A stretch of 64,000 nucleotides of DNA from assembly GCA_001898335.1 (NCBI GenBank), contig MKTS01000010.1:26298-90297 (forward strand), read 5' to 3'. The notes beneath the pieces were generated by a model. It searched no databases and was not told the DNA's origin. It saw nothing but the letters and a program-made list of their open reading frames with translations. Of the stretch, positions 42,828 to 53,125 are shown in pieces; position 1 is the first letter of the stretch, and each line of letters starts with the position of its first letter. Source of the DNA: Mucilaginibacter sp. 44-25. GTDB taxonomy: Bacteria > Bacteroidota > Bacteroidia > Sphingobacteriales > Sphingobacteriaceae. Made by a program: the position numbers and the translations under genes.

Positions 42828-42946
42828 TTGGTGTTTCTGAAAGACAGTACAACATATGCAATTTTACAACAGATAGGGTAAATAATGAAATATCATTGGC
42901 GCTATCTGTCTGTATTTCTTGTGATCACCTATCCTTAAAAATCTAA
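42824..42946 (+). CDS. Possible 40-residue peptide after the transporter
   Basis: An ATG overlapping the transporter stop (ATGA at 42824-42827) opens 40 codons (MIGVSERQYNICNFTTDRV...) with three cysteines, ending within the 3' end of the converging PBP gene. Coupling is suggestive but the frame could be chance. Confidence 0.3.
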   Translation: MIGVSERQYNICNFTTDRVNNEISLALSVCISCDHLSLKI

Positions 42947-45175
42947 CTTCTTCTCCACTTCTGTTTGCCCGGTTTGCTGCTGGCTGTAGGCATTGCAATC
43001 AAGAGTAATAGACAGTCCGGATTTGGGCGGAACAAAGTCCACATTCTTTTTAATGCCCAGTTCGGGGTTGGCATATACCCGCTTCATATACAACGCAAAT
43101 ATAGGCAGCGCGGTATTGGCACCCTCGCCCAGGCGGGTAGAGCGGAAGTGGATATCCCTGTCTTCGCAGCCGGTCCAAACGCCGGTTACCAATTGCGGGG
43201 TGATGCCAATGAACCACCCATCAGAGTTATCATTGGTAGTACCGGTTTTACCGCCTATAGGGTTCATAAGCTTGTAAGTACCGCGCATGCGCCAGCCGGT
43301 TCCTTCGTCAATAACGGCCTTTAGCATGTAGGTCATTACGTAAGCGGTTTGCTCGTTAATAGCCTGCACTACACGGGGCGAATTATTATATAATACGTTT
43401 CCATTTTTATCCTCAATACGCAACAGGTAGGTAGGCTCTGTCCAAACACCCTGGTTGGCAAATGCCGAGTAAGCCCCCGTCATGTCAAATACCGAAGCGT
43501 CAAAAGTACCAAGGCAAATGGATGGGTATGGCGGCACAGGGCTGGTGATTCCCATCTTTTTGATCAGATCGGCCACGGGCTGTGGTTTAACCTCGTTCAT
43601 TACATAGGCGGTAACCCAGTTCTGCGAACGTGCCAGCGCGGTGCGTAAGGTAATTACCCCGGGCACAGTTTCACTTGGCGATGAGCGTGGCGACCATGGC
43701 GTACCATAACCCGTAATAGTAATAGGCTCATTAGGTACCTGCATACATGGCGAAAAACCATTCTCCACAGCCACCGTATAGGTGAAAGGTTTGGCAGTAG
43801 AGCCTACCTGCCGGGTACCCATTTTTACCTGGTCGTATTTGAAGTGTTCAAAGTTGGTGCCGCCTACCCAGGCTTTAATGTAACCGGTAGTAGGATCCAT
43901 ACTCATCATGGCGTTGCGCAGCATCATTTTGCAGTACACAATAGAGTCAATGGGTTTCATCAACGTATCAATGTCACCACGCCAGGTAAACAGGTTCATT
44001 TTGGCCGGCGTATTAAATTCTTCTCTTATTTCCTCGTCAGATTTTCCTAACTGCTTGGCGGCGATATAACGGTCAGACCGTTTCATACCCTTATCCAGCA
44101 GTGATTTAAAGGTAGGGATGGTTTTCCACAAGCTGATGCCTTTCCAGTGCGCGTTAAACTGAGCTTGCAGGTTACGCATATACTCTTTTTGAGCATCTTC
44201 GGCGTATTGCTGCATGGTAGCGTTAATGGTGGTGTATATCTTTAATCCGTCGCGATCCAGGTCGTAAGGGGTTACGCCGTCCGGTTTAAAAATGGCTTTA
44301 TCTACCATTATCTTTTGCACTTCCTTTTTTAATACCGCTCGAAAATAGGTGGCAATACCGTCATTGTGGTCAATGGGATTAAATTTAAGCCCAAGTGGTT
44401 TGCCCTTAAATTCTTCGGCCTGCCCTGCGCTCAGGTAATTTTCCTCAGCCATGCGGCGTAAAACAAAATTACGGCGGTTAAGGGCGTTATCCGGGTGATT
44501 GATAGGCGAGTAGATGCCCGGGCCGTTGATCATGCCGATGAGCAGAGCAGCCTGGTCTGGTGTTAGCTTATCTGGTGTGACATTAAAGTACGTGCGCGAT
44601 GCCGAGCTAATACCAAAGGTGTTGTAAGCGCCAAAATCAACGGTATTTAAATATAGGGTGAGGATCTCCTCTTTGGTATAATTTCTTTCGAGCTTAACGG
44701 CAGTGATCCATTCCTGTAATTTTTGAACAACACGTTTAAAGGGGTTGTGCGAACGCTCGGAGAACAGGTTAAGCGCCAGCTGCTGCGTTATGGTACTGCC
44801 ACCTTGTTTTTTACCTACCAGGTTATATAGCACAATGGTAAACGTGCGCTGGAAATCAATACCGGAATGCTCAAAAAAACGGGCGTCTTCCGTGGCGACT
44901 AAAGCGTTAATTACATTGGGTGATATTTGCTTGTAAGTAACGCTGGTACGATTTTTTATATAGTATTTTCCTATAACTTGCTTGTCAGAAGAAATTACTT
45001 CCGAGGCCTGGTCGCTTTTAGGGTTCTCTAACTCCCTGAACGAGGGCAGTGGCCCAAACACCTGGAAGGCTATGAGGAATAGCACAACCGCAAATACAGC
45101 GAAGCAGGCAATAAAGAAGCGCCATATGTACCAGTTGTAACGTTTTATATCTTGTTGCGATAGCTTAGCTTTCAT
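42935..45175 (-). CDS. Class A penicillin-binding protein (PBP1A type)
   Basis: A 746-aa bifunctional peptidoglycan synthase with an N-terminal membrane helix. The glycosyltransferase (GT51) domain has the catalytic Glu96 in ATEDARFFEHSG and GGSTITQQLALNLF; the transpeptidase domain has the Ser-x-x-Lys motif in GSTAKPF, SQNW as SxN, and KTGTTND. Starts 5 bp after the SprE/PorW-like gene. Confidence 0.95.
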   Translation of the reverse strand: MKAKLSQQDIKRYNWYIWRFFIACFAVFAVVLFLIAFQVFGPLPSFRELENPKSDQASEVISSDKQVIGKYYIKNRTSVTYKQISPNVINALVATEDARFFEHSGIDFQRTFTIVLYNLVGKKQGGSTITQQLALNLFSERSHNPFKRVVQKLQEWITAVKLERNYTKEEILTLYLNTVDFGAYNTFGISSASRTYFNVTPDKLTPDQAALLIGMINGPGIYSPINHPDNALNRRNFVLRRMAEENYLSAGQAEEFKGKPLGLKFNPIDHNDGIATYFRAVLKKEVQKIMVDKAIFKPDGVTPYDLDRDGLKIYTTINATMQQYAEDAQKEYMRNLQAQFNAHWKGISLWKTIPTFKSLLDKGMKRSDRYIAAKQLGKSDEEIREEFNTPAKMNLFTWRGDIDTLMKPIDSIVYCKMMLRNAMMSMDPTTGYIKAWVGGTNFEHFKYDQVKMGTRQVGSTAKPFTYTVAVENGFSPCMQVPNEPITITGYGTPWSPRSSPSETVPGVITLRTALARSQNWVTAYVMNEVKPQPVADLIKKMGITSPVPPYPSICLGTFDASVFDMTGAYSAFANQGVWTEPTYLLRIEDKNGNVLYNNSPRVVQAINEQTAYVMTYMLKAVIDEGTGWRMRGTYKLMNPIGGKTGTTNDNSDGWFIGITPQLVTGVWTGCEDRDIHFRSTRLGEGANTALPIFALYMKRVYANPELGIKKNVDFVPPKSGLSITLDCNAYSQQQTGQTEVEKKLDF

Positions 45176-45180
45176 GCTTT

Positions 45181-48120
45181 TTAATAATTTTTCTGATAAT
45201 AGTCAATGTAACTATCCAATGTTTTCCGATCGGCTAATTTATCCAGATTTTCCTTTGTTATGATAAAAAAGCTGTATTTATCCCTCGGGATGTTCATAAT
45301 ATCGGGCAGCAGAGGTATAATGGCCCTCGCGTAGTCCTTAACATTACCAAGGTTGGTAAAGCGGCCAACATAAATTAACTGGTTGTTAGCTCCTATAGCT
45401 TTTAGCTGGTGTTTGATAGCTCCCTTCTCAAAATTAACCCTGTTAAACTGCCCAATGCCAAAACGTGAAGAAGCCAGATCTGTTGTGCCTGTGCTTACAT
45501 TGATAACAAAGTAGTAGTTGGAGCTATCGCGCAGGTTAAATATAGATGGCGTTAGCTTTTCGGTTATTACCGTAGTGGCTTTTGGCTGCTCTGGAGCGGT
45601 TTTAACTCCTGCTTCAGTAGGCTTGGTTAAAATCGGTTGCTGTGCAGGCGGCGTAATATCAACAGGTTTGGTTTCTGCTTTTGGCGTTTCTTTAACCACA
45701 GGCTGTTGCGCAATCAACGGCTTTTCTTCGGGCTTGCGTACATCAGGTACAATTTCAATTTTTTCGGCAGGTACGCGGTACTCGGTATTTTGCTGATACA
45801 CTACCGGTATGGTAAATAAAGGCTCTGCGGCGTCGCGGTCGGTAAGAACTACTTTGCGTTGGGCCAATTCCTGCTGGTTTGCGGCGATGTAGGCCAGATG
45901 CTGGTTAACCAGCGGAGTGATCAGCTTGTCGTCAGGAAAGCGGGAGGCGATCTGCCGGAGTTCGGCGCTAAAAGGAGCCAGTGGCTCGCTATGCGCCGCA
46001 GCAAAGGCACGCAGGTAATATAGCTTGGCCGCGTACCGATTGTTAGGGTATTGCGCCATCAACGCATCGGCCGCGGTAACCACCTGTGAGTATTGCTTAT
46101 TGGCATACAGATTATAAACGTTGTTGTAAAGATTGCTGAAACCGGTATCTTCCTCATTCATATGCCTTGCGTAATCGGGATCGAGTATGGTTTTGGCGAA
46201 TGGCGTTTGGGGATAATTTTTCACCAGCATATCCTTGTATTTGTTAGCCATAGCCGGTTCATTGGAATCTGTATATAGGCGATACAGATTATAGTAGATG
46301 GCCGGTGTATTATCATTACCCTCAAAACGGACCAATATCTTCTCATACGCGGCTATTGCTTCTTTTTTATCTTCCAGTATATCGCGGTAAAAATTGGCGA
46401 TATCCATGTAGGCATCAAACATGCGTTTGTTTGATTGTGCTATTAGCTGTGGTGTAAGAGGCAGGTCCTGCATGAGTTGCTGGCGATAGTTGGCCGCGTT
46501 AATATTTGCAGGGTTGCCCGGATTGTCGGGGTTGGTTGTTACCAGGTCAGGGTCGGTAGCGGTAATAGGAATGCTGTTGTTTTGGGTGATGTTACTGCTT
46601 GCCCTATTGGCCCTGCGCCAGTTATCTTCCAGTTTGCGGTTGCCCCATACCCGTTTAAAACTGCTGAAACCCTGGCTTACAGCGTTGGTATTATTAAAAT
46701 AGAAGGCGCTGCCGGTTGGCAGGCTTTCCGCAGGCGGCTCGTTCACGTTTACCGCTGTACGTGCCTGCGCGGTCGTTACTATGCTAATCGCTTTTGATTG
46801 CTGCAGGATGCGTGCGTCAACCATTTTATCTATGCGGGCCGTGCGTGTGGCTTCATCCATCCGGGCCAGCATTTGGAGCGTGTCCTCACGGGCTATGATC
46901 TGTAACCTGTCGGCCAATACCTGCAGGTTTTCGCTTTTTTTCCTGATAAGGGAGTACCGGGGGTAAGTTGGGGGCAGGTTAGCGAGCGTGCTGTCGTAAA
47001 AGTTACTGGCCTTTATGTAGTCCGCTTTATCCTTGAAGTATATGTCTGCCATGCGCAGGTAAGCAAGGCCTTTCTGTGTTTGGTTACGGGTGGTCGCTCT
47101 TGCAGACTGCCGGTAACTCTTTAAAGCATCGTCTATATCGCCGCCGGTATATTGCAGCTCCGCGATCTGGTAATAGATCTGGTCGTTAAATTCGCGGTTG
47201 TTCTGGTTCTTTAATAACGAACGCAGCCGGGCGAGGCGGGTAAGTTTAACACCATTACGGCCTTCCTCAATACGTATGCGGTTAAGGTTGGCGTTAAAGG
47301 CCATATCAAACAACGCGTTGCTTTTGGCTACCCGGCCATAACTTTCTATGGCATCAACGGGCTTGTTATTAAGTTCCTGTAACTGCCCCAGTATAAATGT
47401 CCATCGTATCTTCCGCTCGGTGCTATTGGCATATTGTATGGCCAGCTTGGCCATGTTTTCGGCATCTGCATAATCCTGTACATTGATGTCATATTGCAGT
47501 TTGCTGGCATACACATCCGCGGTTATATTTTTTTTGGAGTTGATGTTTTGCAGCGCGGTGTCTAAGGTTGCTTTGGCATCAGCAGGTTGTTTAATGTACA
47601 ATAACGCACGGGCCTTGTATACCAGTGCTTCCTGTTTCAGATCGGGTTGTTTATCTCCGTAAGAACGTGCTACATAATTGGCATATTCAATAGCATCAAA
47701 ATAATCACCATCATAAAAATCGGCTTTGCATAGCAACAGGTAAGCATCGCCCAGGTAGTGGCTTTGCTCCTTAAGACTGATGATGGTATTGGCACGTGCC
47801 TTAACGGCGTCAAGGTCTTTGTCTTGCTGATCCACCATGCCGGCAATGGTATCACGATAAACGCTCAGCAGTTCGCTGTAATCATCTACATAGGCCTGCT
47901 CGTATGCTTGTTGCTTTTGGCGTAAGATCTCATTAGCATTAAACAGGATGTTATATTTAGCGGTGAGGTTTTGCAGCCCACGGTTAAGCGCGCTTTGTTT
48001 TTCAAGCGAGCAGCCGGCCAATATGATCATAGTGGCAAGTACCATATACCGGGCCGATACCCATCTGTTTAAAGTGAAAATATCCCTCAATTGGCGGTTA
48101 TGCGTTAATGGTTTAGACAA
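45181..48120 (-). CDS. porW: TPR lipoprotein SprE/PorW, type IX secretion component
   Basis: A 979-aa lipoprotein (lipobox ILAGC near residue 36) with the SprE/PorW start SALNRGLQNLTAKYNILFNANEILRQKQQAYEQ and many TPR-like repeats (for example YYQIAELQYTGGDIDDALKSYRQSAR) spanning most of the chain, then a Pro/Lys-rich linker and a C-terminal domain (FVINVSTGTTDLASSRFGIGQFNR). SprE/PorW links the PorKN ring to the secretion translocon. It lies about 9 kb from gldKLMN but in the same genome region. Confidence 0.92.
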   Translation of the reverse strand: MSKPLTHNRQLRDIFTLNRWVSARYMVLATMIILAGCSLEKQSALNRGLQNLTAKYNILFNANEILRQKQQAYEQAYVDDYSELLSVYRDTIAGMVDQQDKDLDAVKARANTIISLKEQSHYLGDAYLLLCKADFYDGDYFDAIEYANYVARSYGDKQPDLKQEALVYKARALLYIKQPADAKATLDTALQNINSKKNITADVYASKLQYDINVQDYADAENMAKLAIQYANSTERKIRWTFILGQLQELNNKPVDAIESYGRVAKSNALFDMAFNANLNRIRIEEGRNGVKLTRLARLRSLLKNQNNREFNDQIYYQIAELQYTGGDIDDALKSYRQSARATTRNQTQKGLAYLRMADIYFKDKADYIKASNFYDSTLANLPPTYPRYSLIRKKSENLQVLADRLQIIAREDTLQMLARMDEATRTARIDKMVDARILQQSKAISIVTTAQARTAVNVNEPPAESLPTGSAFYFNNTNAVSQGFSSFKRVWGNRKLEDNWRRANRASSNITQNNSIPITATDPDLVTTNPDNPGNPANINAANYRQQLMQDLPLTPQLIAQSNKRMFDAYMDIANFYRDILEDKKEAIAAYEKILVRFEGNDNTPAIYYNLYRLYTDSNEPAMANKYKDMLVKNYPQTPFAKTILDPDYARHMNEEDTGFSNLYNNVYNLYANKQYSQVVTAADALMAQYPNNRYAAKLYYLRAFAAAHSEPLAPFSAELRQIASRFPDDKLITPLVNQHLAYIAANQQELAQRKVVLTDRDAAEPLFTIPVVYQQNTEYRVPAEKIEIVPDVRKPEEKPLIAQQPVVKETPKAETKPVDITPPAQQPILTKPTEAGVKTAPEQPKATTVITEKLTPSIFNLRDSSNYYFVINVSTGTTDLASSRFGIGQFNRVNFEKGAIKHQLKAIGANNQLIYVGRFTNLGNVKDYARAIIPLLPDIMNIPRDKYSFFIITKENLDKLADRKTLDSYIDYYQKNY

Positions 48121-48191
48121 GGTTGCAGGCTGCTTATAAATGCCTCGCTAAAATACTAAACATTATGCAATAGGTTTAATAAATTTGCCCC

Positions 48192-48422
48192 ATGGCACAA
48201 AATGAACAAAAGGATAACACCAGTGGTAAAACCGAAGTAAATGCTTACGCTAAATATACCGGCGTGGCTTTCCAAATGATTGTGGTTATAGGTGTATTTG
48301 CTTTTGCCGGCTACAAAATAGACAATGCTGCAGGCCACACTACTAAATGGGTAACTGCCGTTTTATCATTAATTGGTGTTTTTGTTTCTTTATATCTGGT
48401 GATAAGGGCGGTAAGAAATTGA
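48192..48422 (+). CDS. AtpZ/AtpI-family assembly protein
   Basis: A 76-aa protein with two membrane helices and the pattern GVAFQMIVVIGVFAFAGYKIDN...AVLSLIGVFVSLYLVIR of the AtpZ/AtpI family encoded before ATP synthase genes. It helps F0 assembly in other bacteria. A TAAATTTG box at 48180-48187 is very close to the ATG. Its stop overlaps the next start. Confidence 0.85.
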   Translation: MAQNEQKDNTSGKTEVNAYAKYTGVAFQMIVVIGVFAFAGYKIDNAAGHTTKWVTAVLSLIGVFVSLYLVIRAVRN

Positions 48423-48799
48423 AAAAAATAACTGTATACCTGCGTTTTGTGGTATTTATTTTACTGCTGGCCGCGCCACCTTATGTGCTGCAAAGTATTG
48501 GAAAAATCACCTGGCTGGTGCCAAAATTCTGGGCGCTTTTTTTCCTGATCACCGTATTTACTTTTATGGTAATTGCCGCATTAGGGCTTGTGCAGCGTGT
48601 TAAACCCGGTTTATATGCCCAAACCTTCCTGGCTACAACGGTGGTAAAGATGCTTGGATGTATGGCTTTCGCCTTGGTTTTTGTGTCAAAAATACACCCG
48701 GATCATGGCGTTTTTTTAGCCAATTTCTGTTATTTATATTTCTTAAATACCGCCTTTGAAGTTTACGTTTTGTTGTGTAACTTGCGCAACCAAAATTAA
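48419..48799 (+). CDS. Four-helix membrane protein of the atp operon
   Basis: A 126-aa membrane protein with four hydrophobic helices. Start is taken as TTG 48419 (overlapping the preceding stop, TTGA), because the longer frame from 48347 lies entirely within the previous gene. A small AtpI-like protein before atpB is usual in Bacteroidota. Confidence 0.7.
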   Translation: MKKITVYLRFVVFILLLAAPPYVLQSIGKITWLVPKFWALFFLITVFTFMVIAALGLVQRVKPGLYAQTFLATTVVKMLGCMAFALVFVSKIHPDHGVFLANFCYLYFLNTAFEVYVLLCNLRNQN

Positions 48800-48819
48800 A
48801 AGCAAAAAACACCCATTCA

Positions 48820-49917
48820 ATGTATTTAAGCCATATTTTGAATTCAAAAAAAATAGCTTTAAGCCTCATTTTAGGCGTTTTTCTCACGTTTTTCACTTGT
48901 AAAAGTTTTGCTATACAACATGAGGAACATGCCGCTACCGGTGCAGAAAGCCACAATAAGGAGGAGTTTAGCCCAAGTGAGGTAATACTTGAACACATTG
49001 CCGATTCGCACAGCTGGCATTTGTGGGGTACTACCACTTTCCCGCTGCCGGTTATTTTATATACCGACAAAGGTTTTGAAGTATTCTCTTCGGCTCATTT
49101 TGAGCACGGGCACGCCGATTATACCGGTAAATATTATACTTATCGCCTGGTAAAGGATAAAATTAGTATTGTAGGCCCGGGTGAGGAACTTATTGCCGGC
49201 GCCAACATGCTTAATATCCACAAAAAGCTGATCGACTTCTCTATCACCAAGAACGTGGTAAGTATGTGGATCTCATTTTTGTTGCTGATCATTATATTCT
49301 TTAGTGTTTCTGCGGCTTATAAAAAGCGAGTAGGAAAAGCGCCAAAAGGCTTACAGTCTTTTATGGAGCCTATCATCCTGTTTGTGCGTGATGATATTGC
49401 CCGCCCCAACATCGGTTACAAATACCAGCGCTTTATGCCTTTGCTGTTAACCGTGTTCTTCTTTATCTGGATCAATAACCTTATCGGTTTGGTCCCGTTT
49501 TTTCCGGGTGGTTCAAACTTAACCGGTAACATCGCGGTAACTTTTGTACTATCAGTTATCACCCTGATCATTGTAAACGTAAACGGCAACAAATACTATT
49601 GGAAACATATTTTCGCGCCGGATGTACCGGTTTGGTTGTACCCAATTATGTGGCCGGTAGAGCTGGTGGGTATCATCTCTAAGCCTTTCGCGTTAATGAT
49701 CCGTTTGTTTGCTAACATCACCGCAGGTCACATCATCGTACTGAGCTTAATATCATTGATATTTGTGTTCAAAAGCATGGCTATTGCGCCGGTATCAGTT
49801 GCTTTCGTGGTGTTCATGGATGTGTTAGAGTTGCTGGTTGCCGCGTTGCAGGCCTTCATCTTTACGCTGTTGACCGCCCTGTTCATTGGTACTGCTATAG
49901 AAGAGCATCACCATTAA
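48820..49917 (+). CDS. atpB: ATP synthase subunit a
   Basis: A 365-aa F0 subunit a with an N-terminal signal-like segment and a His-rich periplasmic extension typical of Bacteroidota, then the conserved helices: LLTVFFFIWINNLIGLVPFFPGG and the proton-channel Arg in PFALMIRLFANITAGHIIV. Confidence 0.96.
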   Translation: MYLSHILNSKKIALSLILGVFLTFFTCKSFAIQHEEHAATGAESHNKEEFSPSEVILEHIADSHSWHLWGTTTFPLPVILYTDKGFEVFSSAHFEHGHADYTGKYYTYRLVKDKISIVGPGEELIAGANMLNIHKKLIDFSITKNVVSMWISFLLLIIIFFSVSAAYKKRVGKAPKGLQSFMEPIILFVRDDIARPNIGYKYQRFMPLLLTVFFFIWINNLIGLVPFFPGGSNLTGNIAVTFVLSVITLIIVNVNGNKYYWKHIFAPDVPVWLYPIMWPVELVGIISKPFALMIRLFANITAGHIIVLSLISLIFVFKSMAIAPVSVAFVVFMDVLELLVAALQAFIFTLLTALFIGTAIEEHHH

Positions 49918-49938
49918 TAATTGTAAATAACCATATAA

Positions 49939-50175
<237 letters not shown>

Positions 50176-50197
50176 TCTCAACCCGGAGAAAACTTTT

Positions 50198-50232
50198 AAC
50201 CTTACCTGCAGCGGTTGGCGGCAGGTAAGGTT
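50198..50232 (+). promoter_or_regulatory. 12-bp perfect hairpin between atpE and atpF
   Basis: AACCTTACCTGC (50198-50209) pairs with GCAGGTAAGGTT (50221-50232) around an 11-nt GC-rich loop. It is followed by A-rich sequence, not a T run, so it is no simple terminator; mRNA stabilisation or processing that favours atpE is a possible role. Confidence 0.75.
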
Positions 50233-50274
50233 ATTAAAAAAAAACGACATTTAAACACATATATAAAACAACAC

Positions 50275-50766
50275 ATGGAATTAGTAACTCCTGAAATTGG
50301 TTTGGTATTTTGGACCACCGTATCGTTTTTAGTGCTGTTTTTCCTGCTTGCTAAATTTGCATGGAAACCTATCATGGGCGCTATTGATGATCGTGAGCGT
50401 TCTATCGAAGATGCTTTGCTGAAAGCCGAAGCCGCTAAAGAGGAAATGAGCCGCCTTACCAACGAGAACGAAAGCTTGTTAAAACAAGCCCGTGCCGAGC
50501 GCGACCTGATCCTTTCTGAAGCCAAGAAAATAAAAGAGCAGATCATTGCTGATGCTAAAGATGCTGCCCACAAAGAAGGCGCGCGCCAGATAGAGCTTGC
50601 ACGTGTTGAAATAAACAACCAGAAAGCTATAGCGATGGCTGATGTTAAAAACCAGGTGGCTACGCTATCTATACAGGTTGCCGAAAAGATTTTACAAAAC
50701 CAGCTGCAAGATCAGCAAAAGCAGGACGAGTTGGTATCGCAACTGTTAAAAGAAGTGAAATTATAA
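50275..50766 (+). CDS. atpF: ATP synthase subunit b
   Basis: A 163-aa stalk protein with one N-terminal helix (GLVFWTTVSFLVLFFLLAKFAW) and a long charged coiled coil (EDALLKAEAAKEEMSRLTNENESLL...). ATG 50275 chosen; a longer frame from 50215 would run through the hairpin. Confidence 0.95.
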   Translation: MELVTPEIGLVFWTTVSFLVLFFLLAKFAWKPIMGAIDDRERSIEDALLKAEAAKEEMSRLTNENESLLKQARAERDLILSEAKKIKEQIIADAKDAAHKEGARQIELARVEINNQKAIAMADVKNQVATLSIQVAEKILQNQLQDQQKQDELVSQLLKEVKL

Positions 50767-50843
50767 TTAGAGATTAGTGATCAGAGTTTAGAGATTAGTT
50801 AACTGATCATCACTCGCTGTTCACCACTCACTACTAAAATACT
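50767..50843. repeat. Short direct and inverted repeats between atpF and atpH
   Basis: TTAGAGATTAG occurs twice and AGTGATCAG is mirrored by CTGATCATCACT; this A/T-rich repeat style is common between genes of this group. Confidence 0.5.
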
Positions 50844-51389
50844 ATGTCAGAAGTAACCATAGGAATCAGGTACGCCAAATCGCTTATTGAGCTTGCGCAG
50901 GAACAAAATATTGTTGATGCGATAAAGGCTGATATGGATACCTTTATTGCAACCGTTAAGGCATCATCTGAACTTAAGGCGGTATTGAGCAACCCAATTG
51001 TTCCGCAACACAAAAAAGTGCAGATATTGGATGGCGTATTTGGCGGTAAGGTTGATAAATTAACCATTGCCTTTTTTAAGTTGATGGTGAATAAAGGCCG
51101 CGGCGATGTTTTGTATGTAACGGCTAAAGAGTATATCAATTTGTACAATATAGCTAAACACATCACTAAGGCTACCGTGGTATCAGCAACACCACTATCT
51201 GCCGCTAACAAACAGGTTATTACTGATGAGTTGCAGAAAGCCATTGGCGGTACCATACAGCTTAACGCCAAGGTTGATGCAGCTTTAATAGGTGGTTTTG
51301 TACTTACCGTTGGCGACAGACAACTGGATACCAGCGTACAAAGCGCCCTCAATAAATTAAGAAAAGATTTTGCCGCTAAGGCAGTTTAA
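50844..51389 (+). CDS. atpH: ATP synthase subunit delta
   Basis: A 181-aa OSCP/delta subunit: IRYAKSLIELAQEQN start, LSNPIVPQHKKVQILDGVF and the C-terminal LIGGFVLTVGDRQLDTSVQSALNKL signature. Confidence 0.95.
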   Translation: MSEVTIGIRYAKSLIELAQEQNIVDAIKADMDTFIATVKASSELKAVLSNPIVPQHKKVQILDGVFGGKVDKLTIAFFKLMVNKGRGDVLYVTAKEYINLYNIAKHITKATVVSATPLSAANKQVITDELQKAIGGTIQLNAKVDAALIGGFVLTVGDRQLDTSVQSALNKLRKDFAAKAV

Positions 51390-51421
51390 TAACAGAAAAA
51401 TAAACTCTAAATAAATTTAAA

Positions 51422-52996
51422 ATGGTAGAGGTAAGACCGGACGAAGTATCAGCTATCCTGCGTCAGCAATTAGCAGGCTTTAAGTCAGAATCTGAATTAG
51501 AAGAAGTGGGTACTGTACTCCAGGTGGGTGACGGTATTGCACGTGTTTACGGTTTAAGCAAAGTACAATCAGGTGAGCTGGTTGAGTTTGGTAACGGTTT
51601 ACAGGGTATCGTACTTAACCTTGAAGAAGATAACGTGGGTGTGGTATTGTTAGGTAAATCAGACGATATTAAGGAAGGCGACACCGTTAAACGTACCAAC
51701 CGTATTGCATCTATCAACGTAGGCGAGGGTATGCTTGGCCGTGTTGTTGATACTTTAGGAACTCCTATTGATGGTAAAGGCCCAATCACCGGTCAAACTT
51801 ACGAGATGCCTTTGGAGCGTAAAGCACCCGGCGTTATCTACCGCCAGCCGGTTACCGAGCCATTACAAACCGGTATCAAAGCTATCGACGCGATGATACC
51901 TATTGGCCGTGGCCAGCGTGAGTTGGTTATCGGTGACCGCCAAACAGGTAAAACTGCGGTTTGTATCGATACGATCATCAACCAGAAAGAATTTTATGAC
52001 GCAGGTAAACCTGTGATCTGTATATATGTTGCCTGCGGCCAGAAAGCTTCTACCGTAGCTAACATCGTACGTACATTAGAAGAGAACGGCGCCATGCCAT
52101 ACTCTATCGTAGTTGCTGCAAACGCTTCAGACTCTGCTACCATGCAGTTCTTTGCTCCGTTTGCGGGTGCAGCTATCGGTGAGTACTTCCGTGATACCGG
52201 CCGCCCTGCTTTGATCATCTATGATGACCTTTCAAAACAGGCTGTTGCTTACCGCGAAGTATCATTGTTACTACGTCGCCCACCAGGCCGTGAGGCTTAC
52301 CCTGGTGACGTGTTCTACCTGCACAGCCGTTTATTAGAGCGTGCCGCTAAAATCAACTCTAACGACAGCATCGCTCAGCAAATGAATGATCTGCCGGAGT
52401 CTATCAAAGGCATTGTAAAAGGTGGTGGTTCATTAACTGCATTACCTATCATTGAAACACAAGCGGGTGACGTATCAGCATATATCCCAACCAACGTAAT
52501 TTCAATTACCGATGGCCAGATATTCCTGGAGTCTAACTTGTTCCTTGCCGGTATCCGCCCGGCCATCAACGTAGGTATCTCGGTATCTCGTGTAGGTGGT
52601 AACGCGCAGATCAAATCAATGAAAAAGGTAGCAGGTACCTTAAAGCTTGACCAGGCACAGTACCGCGAGTTAGAGGCTTTCTCTAAATTCGGTTCGGACC
52701 TTGACGCTTCAACCAAATCAGTAATTGATAAAGGTGCACGTAACGTAGAGATCCTTAAACAAGGTCAGTTCTCTCCGGTATCAGTAGAAAAGCAGGTTGC
52801 TATTATCTACATTGGTACTAAGAACTTGATGCGTAACGTACCGGTTAACAAAGTACGCCAGTTTGAAGAAGAATTTACCAGCCAGTTAGAGGTGCGCCAC
52901 CCTGAGGTGCTTGCAGCCCTTAAAGCAGGTAAGTTTGACGATCAGCTAACCGGCGTGTTAGAAACCGTAGCTAAAGAAATATCAGCGAACTATTAA
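51422..52996 (+). CDS. atpA: ATP synthase subunit alpha
   Basis: A 524-aa F1 alpha subunit with the P-loop [10 protein letters not shown], the [34 protein letters not shown] block and [17 protein letters not shown]. Confidence 0.97.
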   Translation: MVEVRPDEVSAILRQQLAGFKSESELEEVGTVLQVGDGIARVYGLSKVQSGELVEFGNGLQGIVLNLEEDNVGVVLLGKSDDIKEGDTVKRTNRIASINVGEGMLGRVVDTLGTPIDGKGPITGQTYEMPLERKAPGVIYRQPVTEPLQTGIKAIDAMIPIGRGQRELVIGDRQTGKTAVCIDTIINQKEFYDAGKPVICIYVACGQKASTVANIVRTLEENGAMPYSIVVAANASDSATMQFFAPFAGAAIGEYFRDTGRPALIIYDDLSKQAVAYREVSLLLRRPPGREAYPGDVFYLHSRLLERAAKINSNDSIAQQMNDLPESIKGIVKGGGSLTALPIIETQAGDVSAYIPTNVISITDGQIFLESNLFLAGIRPAINVGISVSRVGGNAQIKSMKKVAGTLKLDQAQYRELEAFSKFGSDLDASTKSVIDKGARNVEILKQGQFSPVSVEKQVAIIYIGTKNLMRNVPVNKVRQFEEEFTSQLEVRHPEVLAALKAGKFDDQLTGVLETVAKEISANY

Positions 52997-52998
52997 TT

Positions 52999-53118
52999 AG
53001 ATGTGCAGATATGCTGATTTGCAAATGTGCAGATCAGCATATCTCCTCAGATAATTCACAGATAACAGTGTAATGTTGCAATCATATGCACATCTGCACA
53101 TTTGAAATTTGCACATTA
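52999..53118. repeat. Repeats of ATGTGCAGAT/TGCACAT between atpA and atpG
   Basis: ATGTGCAGATATG (53001-53013) recurs identically at 63803-63815, and AATGTGCAGAT and inverted TGCACATCTGCACATTT copies fill this gap. It is an intergenic repeat family. Confidence 0.75.
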
Positions 53119-53125
53119 ATAACGA

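Noticed and set aside
48180..48187. TAAATTTG as promoter of the atp operon
   Set aside because: It lies only 4 nt before the ATG; transcription would start at or inside the start codon, so leaderless expression would be needed. Mentioned in the gene entry only.
48347..48418. Longer N-terminus for the membrane protein before atpB
   Set aside because: The extra codons lie wholly inside the previous gene and are not membrane-protein-like; TTG 48419 with TTGA overlap is simpler.
50198..50232. atpE-atpF hairpin as a terminator
   Set aside because: The stem is followed by A-rich sequence rather than T on the plus strand, and essential genes lie downstream.
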